From the NCBI RefSeq assembly GCF_001654985.1, contig NZ_LXEU01000015.1:180567-244566 (forward strand): a stretch of DNA of 64,000 bases, in the 5' to 3' direction. A model generated the notes under the pieces. The model searched no databases. It was not told the DNA's origin and saw only the letters and a program-made list of their open reading frames with translations. Below, one piece after another: positions 9,459 to 19,122 of the stretch. A program made the translations under genes and the position numbers. Source of the DNA: Kluyvera georgiana ATCC 51603. GTDB taxonomy: Bacteria > Pseudomonadota > Gammaproteobacteria > Enterobacterales > Enterobacteriaceae. How positions within the stretch are numbered: position 1 is the stretch's first letter; the number at the start of each line of letters is the position of its first letter.

Positions 9459-9854
9459 ATGAAGAAACTTGCTGCTTTCGCCGCCATTCTGGCACTGGCA
9501 TCCGCACCGGCCTTCGCGGCTAATCAGGGCGGTTTTTCCGGCCCTTCCAGCACCACGACGACGCAAACCGGCGGCTTTACCGGCCCTAGCGGAACGGTAA
9601 CCACCGCGGCAAACGCGAAGTCGATGCGTGACGATACCTGGGTGACGCTGCGCGGTAATATCACCGAGCGTGTTTCCGACGATCTGTATATCTTTAAAGA
9701 TTCCAGCGGCACCATCAATGTCGATATTGACCACAAGCGCTGGAACGGCCAGACCATCTCCCCGCAGGATCTGGTGGAAATTCAGGGTGAAGTAGATAAA
9801 GACTGGAACTCTGTCGAAGTCGACGTGAAGCAAATTCGTAAAGTGAATCCGTAA
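9459..9854 (+). CDS. ygiW: YgiW, BOF-family periplasmic OB-fold stress protein
   Basis: This 131-residue secreted protein has a signal peptide (MKKLAAFAAILALASAPAFA, cleaved around residue 20) followed by a Gly/Ser/Thr-rich linker and a bacterial OB-fold (BOF, formerly DUF388) domain with the DTWVTLRGNI and LYIFKDSSGTINVDID strands. In E. coli YgiW is linked to hydrogen peroxide, cadmium and acid stress. AGGAG sits 7-8 bp before the ATG. It is divergent from qseB with a likely QseB box between them. Confidence 0.94.
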   Translation: MKKLAAFAAILALASAPAFAANQGGFSGPSSTTTTQTGGFTGPSGTVTTAANAKSMRDDTWVTLRGNITERVSDDLYIFKDSSGTINVDIDHKRWNGQTISPQDLVEIQGEVDKDWNSVEVDVKQIRKVNP

Positions 9855-9924
9855 CCCACACAGCGCAAGATCGGTCAGGATTCACCGCCGCCCGGTGGGC
9901 AGAATAGGCCACAAGGAGGCAGTG

Positions 9925-10791
9925 ATGAATGACCTGATAAGCGCGGCTTATTCCGAACGTCTGCGGCGCGTTTGCGACCACATTGAGCGTCATCTGGATG
10001 AGCCTCTGTCGATTGAAGCGTTAAGCCGGATGGCGCACAGCTCGCCGTTTCATTTTCACCGGCAGTTTACCGCCTGGAGCGGGCTTCCGCTCTATCGCTA
10101 TATCCAGTGGCTGCGTTTGCGCCGCGCGTCATGGCGGCTGGCGTTTAATCCGCAGGATAAAGTTATCGATATCGCGCTGGATGCCGGGTTCCAGAATCCG
10201 GAGTCGTTCTCACGTGCTTTCAAAACCGCGTTTGGTCAAAGCCCGCGCCGGTTCCGGCAATCGCCGGACTGGCTGGCCTGGCACCAACGCGTTCCTAAAC
10301 TTGCGTTACAGGAGCAGCATGTAATGGACGTAAAAATCGTTGATTTTCCACCTACCCGCGTTGCGATGCTGACGCATCTGGGGCATCCGGATAAGGTCAA
10401 CGCCAGCGCGGCGAAATTTATTGCATGGCGACGCGAAACGGGCCAGTCGCCGATTGCCAGCAGTCAGACTTTTGGCATCGCCTGGCACGACCCGCAGACC
10501 ACGCCGCCGGATCAATTCCGCTTTGCTATCTGCGGCAGCGTCCGCCAGCCGATAGCTGAAAATGACGTTGGCGTGGTGAATAGCGAGATTCCCGGCGGGC
10601 GCTGCGCGGTGGTGCGCCATCAGGGAGCGCTCGACAGCCTCCCGGAGAGCGTGTGGTATTTATTCCGCGAATGGCTACCGGCTAGCGGCGAGACGCCGCG
10701 CGATTTTCCGCTCTTCTTCCAGTACCTGAATTTCGTCCATGAGGTGGCGGAACATGAGCTGCTGACGGATATCTATCTGCCGCTTCGTTAA
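9925..10791 (+). CDS. ygiV: AraC-GyrI two-domain regulator (full-length YgiV)
   Basis: This is a 288-residue fusion of an N-terminal AraC-type helix-turn-helix domain (residues ~8-108, with the AHSSPFHFHRQFTAW and FQNPESFSRAFKTAFGQSPRRFR motifs) and a C-terminal GyrI-like small-molecule-binding domain (residues ~130-288). From memory, E. coli K-12 YgiV keeps only the GyrI-like part, while Salmonella has the full-length form, as here. A strong AAGGAGG at 9913-9919 picks the ATG at 9925 over the GTG at 9895. It lies 70 bp after ygiW, and the two are probably co-transcribed. The ligand is unknown; Rob/MarA-like drug sensing is possible. Confidence 0.9.
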   Translation: MNDLISAAYSERLRRVCDHIERHLDEPLSIEALSRMAHSSPFHFHRQFTAWSGLPLYRYIQWLRLRRASWRLAFNPQDKVIDIALDAGFQNPESFSRAFKTAFGQSPRRFRQSPDWLAWHQRVPKLALQEQHVMDVKIVDFPPTRVAMLTHLGHPDKVNASAAKFIAWRRETGQSPIASSQTFGIAWHDPQTTPPDQFRFAICGSVRQPIAENDVGVVNSEIPGGRCAVVRHQGALDSLPESVWYLFREWLPASGETPRDFPLFFQYLNFVHEVAEHELLTDIYLPLR

Positions 10792-10802
10792 CTTCCTTGC
10801 AA

Positions 10803-10839
10803 CCTATCTCACGGTTTGTGACTCAGACCGTGAGATAGG
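10803..10839 (+). terminator. Inverted repeat between ygiV and parC
   Basis: A perfect 13-bp stem (CCTATCTCACGGT / ACCGTGAGATAGG) with an 11-base loop lies 12 bp after ygiV and 63 bp before parC. Only short T runs follow (GTATTAT), so it may attenuate read-through into parC or act as a protein-binding palindrome instead of a full terminator. Confidence 0.5.
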
Positions 10840-10901
10840 GTATTATCTGCGGCAATATTGCCGTCCGAACGGTCAGCATGCAGATTGAGGATCCCCTGTT
10901 A

Positions 10902-13160
10902 ATGAGCGATATGGCAGAGCGCCTTGCGCTACATGAATTTACGGAAAACGCCTACTTAAACTACTCCATGTACGTGATCATGGATCGTGCGTTGCCGTTT
11001 ATTGGCGATGGCCTGAAGCCGGTACAGCGCCGCATCGTCTACGCGATGTCAGAGCTGGGGCTGAACGCCAGCGCCAAATTTAAAAAATCCGCCCGTACCG
11101 TTGGTGACGTACTGGGTAAGTATCATCCGCACGGCGACAGCGCCTGCTATGAAGCCATGGTGCTGATGGCGCAGCCGTTCTCTTATCGTTACCCGCTGGT
11201 CGATGGCCAGGGGAACTGGGGCGCGCCGGATGATCCCAAGTCATTCGCGGCGATGCGTTATACCGAATCCCGCTTGTCTAAATACTCCGAGCTGCTGCTA
11301 AGCGAGCTGGGGCAGGGAACGGCTGACTGGGTGCCCAACTTCGACGGCACGATGCAGGAGCCGAAAATGCTGCCTGCGCGCGTGCCGAACATCCTGTTGA
11401 ACGGCACCACCGGTATTGCCGTGGGCATGGCGACGGATATTCCGCCGCACAACCTGCGCGAAGTGGCGAAAGCGGCGATTACGCTGATTGAGAAACCGCA
11501 GACCACCCTCGACGAAGTGCTGGATATTGTCCAGGGGCCGGACTACCCGACCGAAGCGGAAATCATCACCTCCCGTGCGGAAATCCGCAAAATTTACCAG
11601 AACGGTCGTGGTTCCGTGCGCATGCGCGCGGTGTGGACCAAGGAAGACGGCGCGGTGGTGATTACCGCACTGCCGCATCAGGTTTCCGGCGCCAAGGTGC
11701 TGGAACAGATCGCGGCCCAGATGCGCAACAAAAAGCTGCCTATGGTTGACGACCTGCGCGATGAATCTGACCATGAGAACCCGACCCGTCTGGTGATCGT
11801 GCCGCGTTCCAATCGCGTGGACATGGAGCCGGTGATGCATCACCTGTTTGCCACCACCGATCTGGAAAAAAGCTACCGCATCAACCTGAACATGATTGGC
11901 CTCGACGGCCGCCCGGCGGTGAAAAACCTGCTGGAGATCCTCACCGAGTGGCTGGCGTTCCGCCGTGACACGGTGCGCCGTCGTCTGAACTATCGTCTGG
12001 AGAAAGTGCTCAAGCGCCTGCATATCCTTGAAGGTTTGCTGGTGGCGTTTCTCAACATCGATGAAGTGATCGAGATCATCCGTAACGAGGATGAGCCGAA
12101 ACCCGCGCTGATGTCGCGCTTTGGCATCAGCGAAACGCAGGCGGAAGCGATCCTTGAGCTGAAACTGCGCCATCTCGCCAAACTCGAAGAGATGAAGATT
12201 CGCGGCGAGCAGGACGATTTAGCCAAAGAACGCGATCAGCTGCAGGCGATCCTCGCCTCCGAGCGCAAGATGAGTAACCTGCTGAAGAAAGAACTGCAGG
12301 CCGATGCGGATGCTTTCGGCGACGACCGTCGTTCGCCGCTGCACGAGCGTGAAGAAGCGAAGGCGATGAGCGAGCACGATATGCTGCCGTCCGAGCCGGT
12401 CACCATCGTGCTGTCACAGATGGGCTGGGTGCGTAGCGCCAAAGGCCACGATATCGACGCGCAGGGGCTGAGCTATAAGTCGGGCGACAGCTGGAAAGCA
12501 TCGGTGAAAGGCAAGAGCAACCAGCCGGTGGTGTTTGTCGATACCACCGGTCGCAGCTACGCCATTGACCCGATTACGCTCCCGTCCGCGCGCGGGCAGG
12601 GCGAACCGCTGACCGGTAAACTGACGCTGCCGCCAGGCGCGACCGTCGAGCATATGCTGATGGAAGGGGACGATACCAGGCTGCTGATGGCCTCCGATGC
12701 GGGCTATGGTTTCCTGTGTACCTTCAACGATCTGGTGGCGCGTAACCGTGCTGGTAAAGCGCTGATTTCGCTGCCGGAAAATGCCCATGTGATGCCGCCG
12801 CTGGTCGTTGAGGACGAGTCCGACATGCTGCTGGCGATCACCGCCGCGGGCCGTATGCTGATGTTCCCGTTGAGCGATCTGCCGCAGCTGTCGAAAGGTA
12901 AGGGTAACAAGATTATCAGTATCCCATCGGCGGAAGCGGCCAACGGTACCGATAGCCTTGCACACCTGTATATCCTGCCGCCGCAGAGCACGCTGACCTT
13001 CCACGTGGGCAAACGTAAGATCAAACTGCGCCCGGAAGAACTGCAAAAAGTGACCGGTGAACGCGGTCGTCGCGGCACGCTGATGCGCGGCCTGCAGAAA
13101 ATCGACCGTGTGGAGATTGATTCGCCGCAGCGCGCGCAGGTGGACGATAGCGAAGAGTAA
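10902..13160 (+). CDS. parC: DNA topoisomerase IV subunit A
   Basis: ParC forms the breakage-reunion subunit of topoisomerase IV with ParE and unlinks daughter chromosomes. From the ATG at 10902 the protein has 752 residues, the same length as E. coli, and begins [13 protein letters not shown]; an upstream ATG at 10878 is not conserved. The catalytic tyrosine is Tyr120 in AAMRYTE. The quinolone-resistance region carries the wild-type Ser80 and Glu84. The C-terminal beta-pinwheel (about residues 500-740) is intact. A hairpin downstream (13162-13188) ends the unit. The gene is separate from parE, as usual. Confidence 0.98.
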
Positions 13161-13161
13161 G

Positions 13162-13190
13162 TTTTCCCCGCCGCTGGGCGGGGGAAAATT
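13162..13190 (+). terminator. parC terminator
   Basis: The stem TTTTCCCCGCC / GGCGGGG(G)AAAA with a 4-base loop begins 1 bp after the parC stop codon and is followed by TTTG. The A/T-flanked GC stem is typical of a bidirectional intrinsic terminator. Confidence 0.75.
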
Positions 13191-13374
13191 TGCCGTAAAA
13201 CCGTTGTTAATTCAGCCGTTGCGATTAACAATACCCTTTTGCAGGGGTCTGCAAGTAACAAAGCCCTGTCCGGTATACGTGCCCGTTATGCCTGGCTGGA
13301 AATGTGCGCCCGGCGTACATGACAGCCGCGCACCGACGGTATAATTCTAAGCGGTTCAGGGGTCAGAGGACGCT

Positions 13375-14112
13375 ATGCTATTTATTTTACGTGTCATTAT
13401 TGTTGTCATTTACTGCATCCTGGTATGCATTTTTGGCTGCATCTATTGTCTGTTCAGCCCGCGTAACCCAAAACACGTCGCCACCTTCGGACATATGTTT
13501 GGCCGCCTGGCGCCCGTCTTTGGTCTCAAGGTTGAAACCCGCCTGCCCGCCGGTGCGGAAAGCTTTGGCAACGCCATCTACATCGCTAACCATCAGAACA
13601 ACTATGACATGGTTACCGCCGCAAACATCGTGCTGCCGCCAACCGTTACGGTAGGGAAAAAGAGTCTGGTATGGATCCCGTTCTTCGGCCAGCTGTACTG
13701 GCTGACGGGTAACCTGCTGATTGACCGCAACAACCGTGCGAAAGCGCACGGTACCATTGCGGAAGTGGTCAATACTTTTCAGAAACGCAAAATCTCCTTC
13801 TGGATGTTCCCGGAAGGAACCCGCAGCCGCGGTCGCGGCCTGCTGCCGTTCAAAACCGGCGCGTTCCACGCGGCTATCGCTTCGGGCGTGCCGATTATCC
13901 CGGTGTGCGTGTCGAATACCTCCAATAAAATCAAACTCAACCGTTGGAATAACGGCCAGGTGATTGTGGAAATGCTGGATCCTATCGACACCAGCGCGTG
14001 GGGCAAAGACCAGGTGCGCGATCTGGCGAAGCACTGCCGGGAAGTGATGAAGGCTAAAATCGATGAGCTGGACCAGGAAGTGGCCCAACGCGAAGCCGCC
14101 GCGAAAAAGTAA
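13375..14112 (+). CDS. plsC: 1-acyl-sn-glycerol-3-phosphate acyltransferase
   Basis: PlsC makes phosphatidic acid from lysophosphatidic acid at the inner membrane, an essential step of phospholipid synthesis. The 245-residue protein has an N-terminal membrane anchor (residues 3-27), the catalytic HX4D motif (His73, Asp78 in NHQNNYD) and the substrate-binding FPEGTRS motif near residue 144. A strong intrinsic terminator follows. Position after parC and before ftsP is the E. coli arrangement. Confidence 0.97.
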   Translation: MLFILRVIIVVIYCILVCIFGCIYCLFSPRNPKHVATFGHMFGRLAPVFGLKVETRLPAGAESFGNAIYIANHQNNYDMVTAANIVLPPTVTVGKKSLVWIPFFGQLYWLTGNLLIDRNNRAKAHGTIAEVVNTFQKRKISFWMFPEGTRSRGRGLLPFKTGAFHAAIASGVPIIPVCVSNTSNKIKLNRWNNGQVIVEMLDPIDTSAWGKDQVRDLAKHCREVMKAKIDELDQEVAQREAAAKK

Positions 14113-14122
14113 TGCCCTGTTG

Positions 14123-14157
14123 ACGGCGTGAGCAAACGCTCGCGCCGTAGATTTTTT
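14123..14157 (+). terminator. plsC intrinsic terminator
   Basis: An 11-bp stem (ACGGCGTGAGC / GCTCGCGCCGT, one mismatch) with an AAAC loop is followed by AGATTTTTT, 10 bp after the plsC stop codon. This is a textbook Rho-independent terminator. Confidence 0.85.
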
Positions 14158-14211
14158 GCTGTCGGGAAAGTGATTTCCCACTTTTGATTTGTCAGTTTTG
14201 ATGGAGCTTAT

Positions 14212-15624
14212 ATGTCACTCAGTCGGCGTCAGTTTATTCAGGCTTCGGGCGTTGCGCTTTGTGCAGGCGCGGTGCCGCTGAGGGCGCAGGCCGCAGGGAA
14301 ACAACCCGTGCTGCCGGTGCCTCCGCTGCTGGAGTCGCGTCGCGGACAGCCGCTGTTCTTAACGCTACAGCGCGCGCACTGGTCGTTCACTCAGGGCACT
14401 CGGGCGCCGGTATGGGGCGTCAACGGTCGCTATCTGGGGCCGACGATCCGCGTCTGGAGCGGCGATGACGTTAAGCTTATCTACAGTAACCGACTCACCG
14501 AAAACGTCGCGATGACCGTACGCGGTCTGCAGGTGCCGGGGCCGCTGATCGGCGGCGCGGCGCGGATGATGACGCCGAACGCCGACTGGGCGCCGGTGTT
14601 GCCAATTCGTCAGAGCGCCGCCACGCTGTGGTATCAGGCCAATACGCCGAACCACATGGCTCAGCAGGTCTATAACGGCCTCGCGGGTATGTGGCTGATC
14701 GAAGATGAAGTTAGTAAGTCCTTACCTTTCCCTAACCATTACGGTGTGGACGACTTCCCTGTCATCATTCAGGACAAACGTCTGGATAACTTTGGTACGC
14801 CGGTCTACGAAGAACCGGGCAGCGGTGGCTTCGTCGGCGATACGCTGCTGGTGAACGGCGTGCAGGGGCCTTATGTGGAAGTTTCCCGCGGCTGGGTACG
14901 CCTGCGCCTGCTGAATGCCTCTAACTCGCGCCGCTATATGCTGCGCATGAGCGATGGCCGCGCGCTGCACGTCATCTCCAGCGATCAGGGTTTCTTACCC
15001 GCGCCGGTCTCCACCACTCAGCTGTCGCTGGCACCGGGTGAGCGCCGGGAAGTGTTGGTGGATATGACCAACGGCGATGAAGTGTCTATTACCTGCGGTG
15101 AGTCCGCCAGCATCATGGATCGTATCCGCGGCTTCTTCGAGCCGTCGAGCATTCTGGTTTCTACGCTGGTACTGACCCTTCGTCCGACGGGGCTGCTGCC
15201 GTTAGTGACCGATAACTTACCGATGCGCATCCTGCCGACGGAAATCCTCAGCGGTACGCCGATTCGCAGTCGCGATATCCAGTTGAGCGACGATCCTGGC
15301 ATCAACGGTCAGCTGTGGGACCCGCAGCGTATCGATATTACCGCGCAGCAGGGCACCTGGGAGCGCTGGACGGTTCGCGCCGACGCGCCGCAGTCGTTCC
15401 ATATTGAAGGGGTGATGTTCCAGATCCGTAACGTTAACGGCGCGATGCCGTTGCCGGAGGATCGCGGCTGGAAAGATACCGTCTGGGTTGACGGTCAGGT
15501 CGAGCTGCTGGTTTATTATGGCCAGCCGTCGTGGCCGCACTTCCCGTTCCAGTACGTCAGCCAAACGCTGGAACTGGCAGACCGCGGTTCTATCGGACAG
15601 ATTTTGGTCAACCCGGCTCCGTAG
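14212..15624 (+). CDS. ftsP: Cell-division protein FtsP (SufI), Tat-exported
   Basis: FtsP is a periplasmic multicopper-oxidase-like protein without bound copper that stabilises the divisome under stress. The 470-residue product has a twin-arginine signal (SRRQF at residues 4-8, hydrophobic stretch, AQA cleavage near residue 27) and three cupredoxin-type domains. The metal-binding His/Cys clusters of true multicopper oxidases are not evident, as in E. coli SufI. It lies ~100 bp after plsC, behind plsC's own terminator, and is followed by a REP element. Confidence 0.95.
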   Translation: MSLSRRQFIQASGVALCAGAVPLRAQAAGKQPVLPVPPLLESRRGQPLFLTLQRAHWSFTQGTRAPVWGVNGRYLGPTIRVWSGDDVKLIYSNRLTENVAMTVRGLQVPGPLIGGAARMMTPNADWAPVLPIRQSAATLWYQANTPNHMAQQVYNGLAGMWLIEDEVSKSLPFPNHYGVDDFPVIIQDKRLDNFGTPVYEEPGSGGFVGDTLLVNGVQGPYVEVSRGWVRLRLLNASNSRRYMLRMSDGRALHVISSDQGFLPAPVSTTQLSLAPGERREVLVDMTNGDEVSITCGESASIMDRIRGFFEPSSILVSTLVLTLRPTGLLPLVTDNLPMRILPTEILSGTPIRSRDIQLSDDPGINGQLWDPQRIDITAQQGTWERWTVRADAPQSFHIEGVMFQIRNVNGAMPLPEDRGWKDTVWVDGQVELLVYYGQPSWPHFPFQYVSQTLELADRGSIGQILVNPAP

Positions 15625-15628
15625 TATT

Positions 15629-15711
15629 AGTAGGCCGGATAAGGCGTGTACGCCGCCATCCGGCAATGTGCGCCGAATTGCCTGATGGCGCTACGCTTAT
15701 CAGGCCTACTG
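15629..15711. repeat. REP/BIME unit between ftsP and ygiQ
   Basis: Two inverted REP-type palindromes (TAGGCCGGATAAGGCG...CGCCATCCGGCA and GCCTGATGGCGC...TATCAGGCCTAC) in head-to-tail inversion form a bacterial interspersed mosaic element right after the ftsP stop codon. Similar units occur at 22409, 32811 and 37544. Confidence 0.88.
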
Positions 15712-15830
15712 TAGCCCGGCCGAGCGCCGGGACCCGCACCGCGTTAAAAATTCCCGCTTCATTCATAGGACAATCGGGCTTATAATCCCCGACCTTTGAT
15801 TATTTTTTTGCCAATTCTTTTGGAAGCAAT

Positions 15831-18050
15831 ATGAGCGCTATCTCCCTGATCCAACCGGATCGCGACCTTTTCTCCTGGCCGCAGTACTGGGCCGCCTGCT
15901 TTGGGCCGGCACCGTTTTTGCCGATGTCACGTGAAGAGATGGATCAACTTGGCTGGGATAGCTGCGACATCATTCTGGTAACCGGCGACGCCTATGTCGA
16001 CCATCCGAGCTTCGGCATGGCGATCTGTGGCCGTATGCTGGAAGCGCAGGGCTTCCGCGTGGGGATCATCGCCCAGCCTGACTGGAACAGCAAAGACGAC
16101 TTTATGCGTCTGGGTAAACCGAATCTGTTCTTCGGCGTGACCGCCGGCAATATGGACTCGATGATTAACCGCTATACCGCCGACCGTAAGCTGCGTCACG
16201 ACGATGCCTACACACCGGACAACGTGGCGGGCAAGCGCCCGGATCGCGCGACGCTGGTCTATACCCAGCGCTGTAAAGAGGCGTGGAAAGATGTGCCGGT
16301 GATTCTCGGCGGCATCGAAGCCAGCCTGCGTCGTACCGCGCACTATGATTACTGGTCGGATACCGTGCGTCGTTCGGTGCTGATTGACGCCAAAGCTGAC
16401 ATGCTGATGTTCGGCAACGGCGAACGTCCGCTGGTGGAAGTGGCGCACCGTCTGGCGCAGGGTGAAAAGATTACTGAAATTCGCGACGTGCGTAATACGG
16501 CGATTATTGTCAAAGAAGCGCTGCCGGGCTGGTCCGGCGTCGACTCTACCCGCATCGACACCCCGGGGAAAATCGACCCGATTCCGCACCCGTATGGCGA
16601 AGATCTGCCGTGCGCCGACAACAAACCCGTCGCGCCGAAAAAGCAGGAAGCCAGAGCCATCACCGTACAGCCGCCGCGCCCGAAGCCATGGGAAAAAACC
16701 TACGTGCTGCTGCCGTCTTTTGAGAAAGTGAAGGGCGACAAGGTGCTGTACGCGCATGCCTCGCGCATTCTGCACCATGAAACCAACCCGGGCAGCGCCC
16801 GCGCGCTGATGCAGAAGCAGGGCGATCGCTATATCTGGATCAACCCGCCGGCTATTCCGCTCTCGACCGAAGAGATGGACAGCGTATTTGCCCTGCCGTA
16901 CCAGCGCGTGCCGCATCCGTCATACGGCAAAGCGCGTATTCCGGCGTATGAGATGATCCGCTTCTCGATTAACATCATGCGCGGCTGCTTTGGCGGCTGT
17001 TCCTTCTGCTCGATTACCGAGCACGAAGGGCGCATTATTCAGAGTCGTTCGGAAGATTCGATCATCAATGAGATCGAAGCTATTCGCGACACGGTTCCCG
17101 GCTTTACCGGCATTATCTCCGATCTGGGCGGCCCAACGGCCAACATGTATATGTTGCGCTGTAAATCACCGCGCGCCGAGCAAACCTGCCGCCGCCTCTC
17201 CTGCGTGTATCCGGAAATCTGTCCGCATATGGATACCGACCACACGCCGACCATCAACCTGTATCGCCGCGCCCGTGACCTGAAAGGCATCAAGAAAATC
17301 CTGATTGCCTCCGGGGTGCGTTACGACCTGGCGGTGGAAGATCCGCGCTATATCAAAGAGCTGGCGACGCACCACGTCGGCGGCTACCTGAAGATTGCGC
17401 CGGAGCACACCGAGGAAGGGCCGCTGTCGAAGATGATGAAGCCGGGAATGGGCAGCTATCACCGCTTTAAAGAGCTGTTCGACACCTACTCGAAGCAGGC
17501 GGGTAAAGAGCAGTATCTGATTCCGTACTTTATCTCCGCACACCCGGGGACGCGCGACGAAGATATGGTGAATCTGGCGCTGTGGCTCAAGCAGCACCGC
17601 TTCCGCCTGGATCAGGTGCAGAACTTCTATCCGTCACCGCTGGCGAACTCAACCACCATGTACTACACCGGCAAAAACCCGCTGGGTAAGATTGGCTATA
17701 AGAGTGAAGACGTGGTGATTCCAAAGGGGGATAAGCAACGCCGTCTGCACAAAGCGCTGCTGCGCTACCACGATCCGGCAAACTGGCCGCTGATACGTAC
17801 CGCGCTGGAAGCAATGGGCAAAAAGCACCTGATCGGCAGCCGTCGCGACTGCCTGGTGCCGGCACCGACCATCGATGAAATGCGCGAAGCGCGTCGTCAG
17901 AACCGCAACACCCGCCCGGCGCTCACCAAGCATACGCCGGTGGCGCACCAGCGCCAGACGCCGACGGGAGCAAAGAAAGCGCCTGCTGCGCCGTCTCGTC
18001 TGGTTAATGCCGGTGCGAAGAAGCGCGCTAAAACGACGGTGGGTCGTTAA
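15831..18050 (+). CDS. ygiQ: YgiQ family radical SAM protein
   Basis: This 739-residue protein has the YgiQ N-terminal domain (residues ~10-310) and a radical SAM domain with the 4Fe-4S cysteine motif Cys386-x3-Cys390-x2-Cys393 ([11 protein letters not shown]). The C-terminus is basic and Lys/Arg/Ala-rich (about residues 690-739). The reaction is unknown, although the family is widely conserved. The E. coli neighbours ftsP and yqhG/dkgA are also present. A GGAAGC site precedes the ATG, and a TTATAAT-like element upstream at ~15779 may be its promoter. Confidence 0.94.
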   Translation: MSAISLIQPDRDLFSWPQYWAACFGPAPFLPMSREEMDQLGWDSCDIILVTGDAYVDHPSFGMAICGRMLEAQGFRVGIIAQPDWNSKDDFMRLGKPNLFFGVTAGNMDSMINRYTADRKLRHDDAYTPDNVAGKRPDRATLVYTQRCKEAWKDVPVILGGIEASLRRTAHYDYWSDTVRRSVLIDAKADMLMFGNGERPLVEVAHRLAQGEKITEIRDVRNTAIIVKEALPGWSGVDSTRIDTPGKIDPIPHPYGEDLPCADNKPVAPKKQEARAITVQPPRPKPWEKTYVLLPSFEKVKGDKVLYAHASRILHHETNPGSARALMQKQGDRYIWINPPAIPLSTEEMDSVFALPYQRVPHPSYGKARIPAYEMIRFSINIMRGCFGGCSFCSITEHEGRIIQSRSEDSIINEIEAIRDTVPGFTGIISDLGGPTANMYMLRCKSPRAEQTCRRLSCVYPEICPHMDTDHTPTINLYRRARDLKGIKKILIASGVRYDLAVEDPRYIKELATHHVGGYLKIAPEHTEEGPLSKMMKPGMGSYHRFKELFDTYSKQAGKEQYLIPYFISAHPGTRDEDMVNLALWLKQHRFRLDQVQNFYPSPLANSTTMYYTGKNPLGKIGYKSEDVVIPKGDKQRRLHKALLRYHDPANWPLIRTALEAMGKKHLIGSRRDCLVPAPTIDEMREARRQNRNTRPALTKHTPVAHQRQTPTGAKKAPAAPSRLVNAGAKKRAKTTVGR

Positions 18051-18059
18051 GAAAGTCAT

Positions 18060-18083
18060 CCCGGCAGCATTAATGCTGCCGGG
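18060..18083 (+). terminator. Hairpin after ygiQ
   Basis: A perfect 11-bp stem (CCCGGCAGCAT / ATGCTGCCGGG) with a 2-base centre lies 10 bp past the ygiQ stop codon and before the convergent yqhG end. There is no strong T tract. Confidence 0.6.
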
Positions 18084-18115
18084 AAGTTCATCACCCTGGT
18101 GGATTAGCGTTAACG

Positions 18116-19015
18116 CTATTGCTGTTCTATGCGTGCCGTCGCGGCCCGCATTTTCGCCATCAGGCTACCGTCCTGCCTGCGAATAACGTCAGCGATTTTC
18201 CACTCATCCTCAATGCGCTGTAAGACGATCTCCTGAGTGAATGCTGTTTTACCTATTGTCACGTTAACCTGCACGCGAGCCCGATGAAGGGTGCTTTCCA
18301 TTACATTCAGCGTATTGAGCCTGACAGGCTGAGTTGCAATACAGTCACAAAGCGGATTGTGATAAAGCAATCCATCGCTGCTTCTGTCTGCGTCCTGGCG
18401 GGAGACCGCGTGCTGATAGGCATTAATCACCTGGTCATAATCGGGTGAAACCATCCATGTCCACGGCCAGGTATTATCGTCAATATGCTGGTACAACGTA
18501 CGGATGAAATCTTCAGGGCGCGGTCTCTGCAACGCCGACAACGCGGCGAGGGTTTGCTGGTTGCTGGCGTTGAGCTGCTGGTACAGGCTATCCTGCTCGC
18601 TGATAATGTCGTCAATAACCCAGCGGTGGTTTTCCATCATCATGCTCAGCGTTTGCGTGACGCTTTCACTCCGATCGCGAAAGGGGCGAAAGCGTACGGT
18701 GGCCTCTGCATGAGAGGCATCTTTGCGGGTAATCGCGACGTTCTCCAGCACCAGATTGTCAAAATCCTGGCAGTTGCAGATGGGGTCGTAACCCAGCCAG
18801 CCCATATCTCCCGGCAGCGTTAAACGTTCATCCAGCGTTAGCGCCTGGCCCATTCGGGCTGAGACCATTGCGCCGCCAAACGTGGCGACGGGAGTGCTTT
18901 CGATATAAGGCTGATAAATCTGTCGGATGGTGTATTCAAGGGAGTCCGTTGCAGAGGTCACAGAACTGAATGTGGAGAAGATGAAGCACAATGACCCTGC
19001 GAGGAGATATTTCAT
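18116..19015 (-). CDS. yqhG: YqhG-like periplasmic protein, tandem DUF3828
   Basis: This exported protein of 299 residues has a signal peptide (MKYLLAGSLCFIFSTFSSVTSA) and two DUF3828-like repeats (residues ~25-150 and ~155-290). Each repeat carries a Cys-x-Cys near the fold's core (CNC and CDC), which suggests paired cysteines in the periplasm. The position next to dkgA and ygiQ matches E. coli yqhG; the yqhH lipoprotein gene found there in E. coli is missing. The ATG at 19015 starts directly at the signal peptide; an upstream in-frame start at 19057 would put charged residues before it. Function is unknown. Confidence 0.85.
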   Translation of the reverse strand: MKYLLAGSLCFIFSTFSSVTSATDSLEYTIRQIYQPYIESTPVATFGGAMVSARMGQALTLDERLTLPGDMGWLGYDPICNCQDFDNLVLENVAITRKDASHAEATVRFRPFRDRSESVTQTLSMMMENHRWVIDDIISEQDSLYQQLNASNQQTLAALSALQRPRPEDFIRTLYQHIDDNTWPWTWMVSPDYDQVINAYQHAVSRQDADRSSDGLLYHNPLCDCIATQPVRLNTLNVMESTLHRARVQVNVTIGKTAFTQEIVLQRIEDEWKIADVIRRQDGSLMAKMRAATARIEQQ

Positions 19016-19094
19016 AGCGACGTCCCGTAAGAAGAGCGATTGTCGCAAGGTTATCAAGACGCGGTGAGGGAAAGGTATTGATGATTTCTGAAAA

Positions 19095-19116
19095 AAGCCC
19101 GACGATTGCCGGGCTT
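19095..19116 (-). terminator. dkgA terminator
   Basis: On the minus strand the stem AAGCCCG / CGGGCTT is followed by TTTTC, just downstream of the dkgA stop codon. It separates dkgA from yqhG. Confidence 0.8.
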
Positions 19117-19122
19117 GAGTGG

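Noticed and set aside
11298..12173. 291-codon minus-strand frame
   Set aside because: Shadow of parC on the opposite strand; high GC at third codon positions keeps such frames open.
15927..16916. 329-codon minus-strand frame
   Set aside because: Antisense shadow of ygiQ without domain resemblance.
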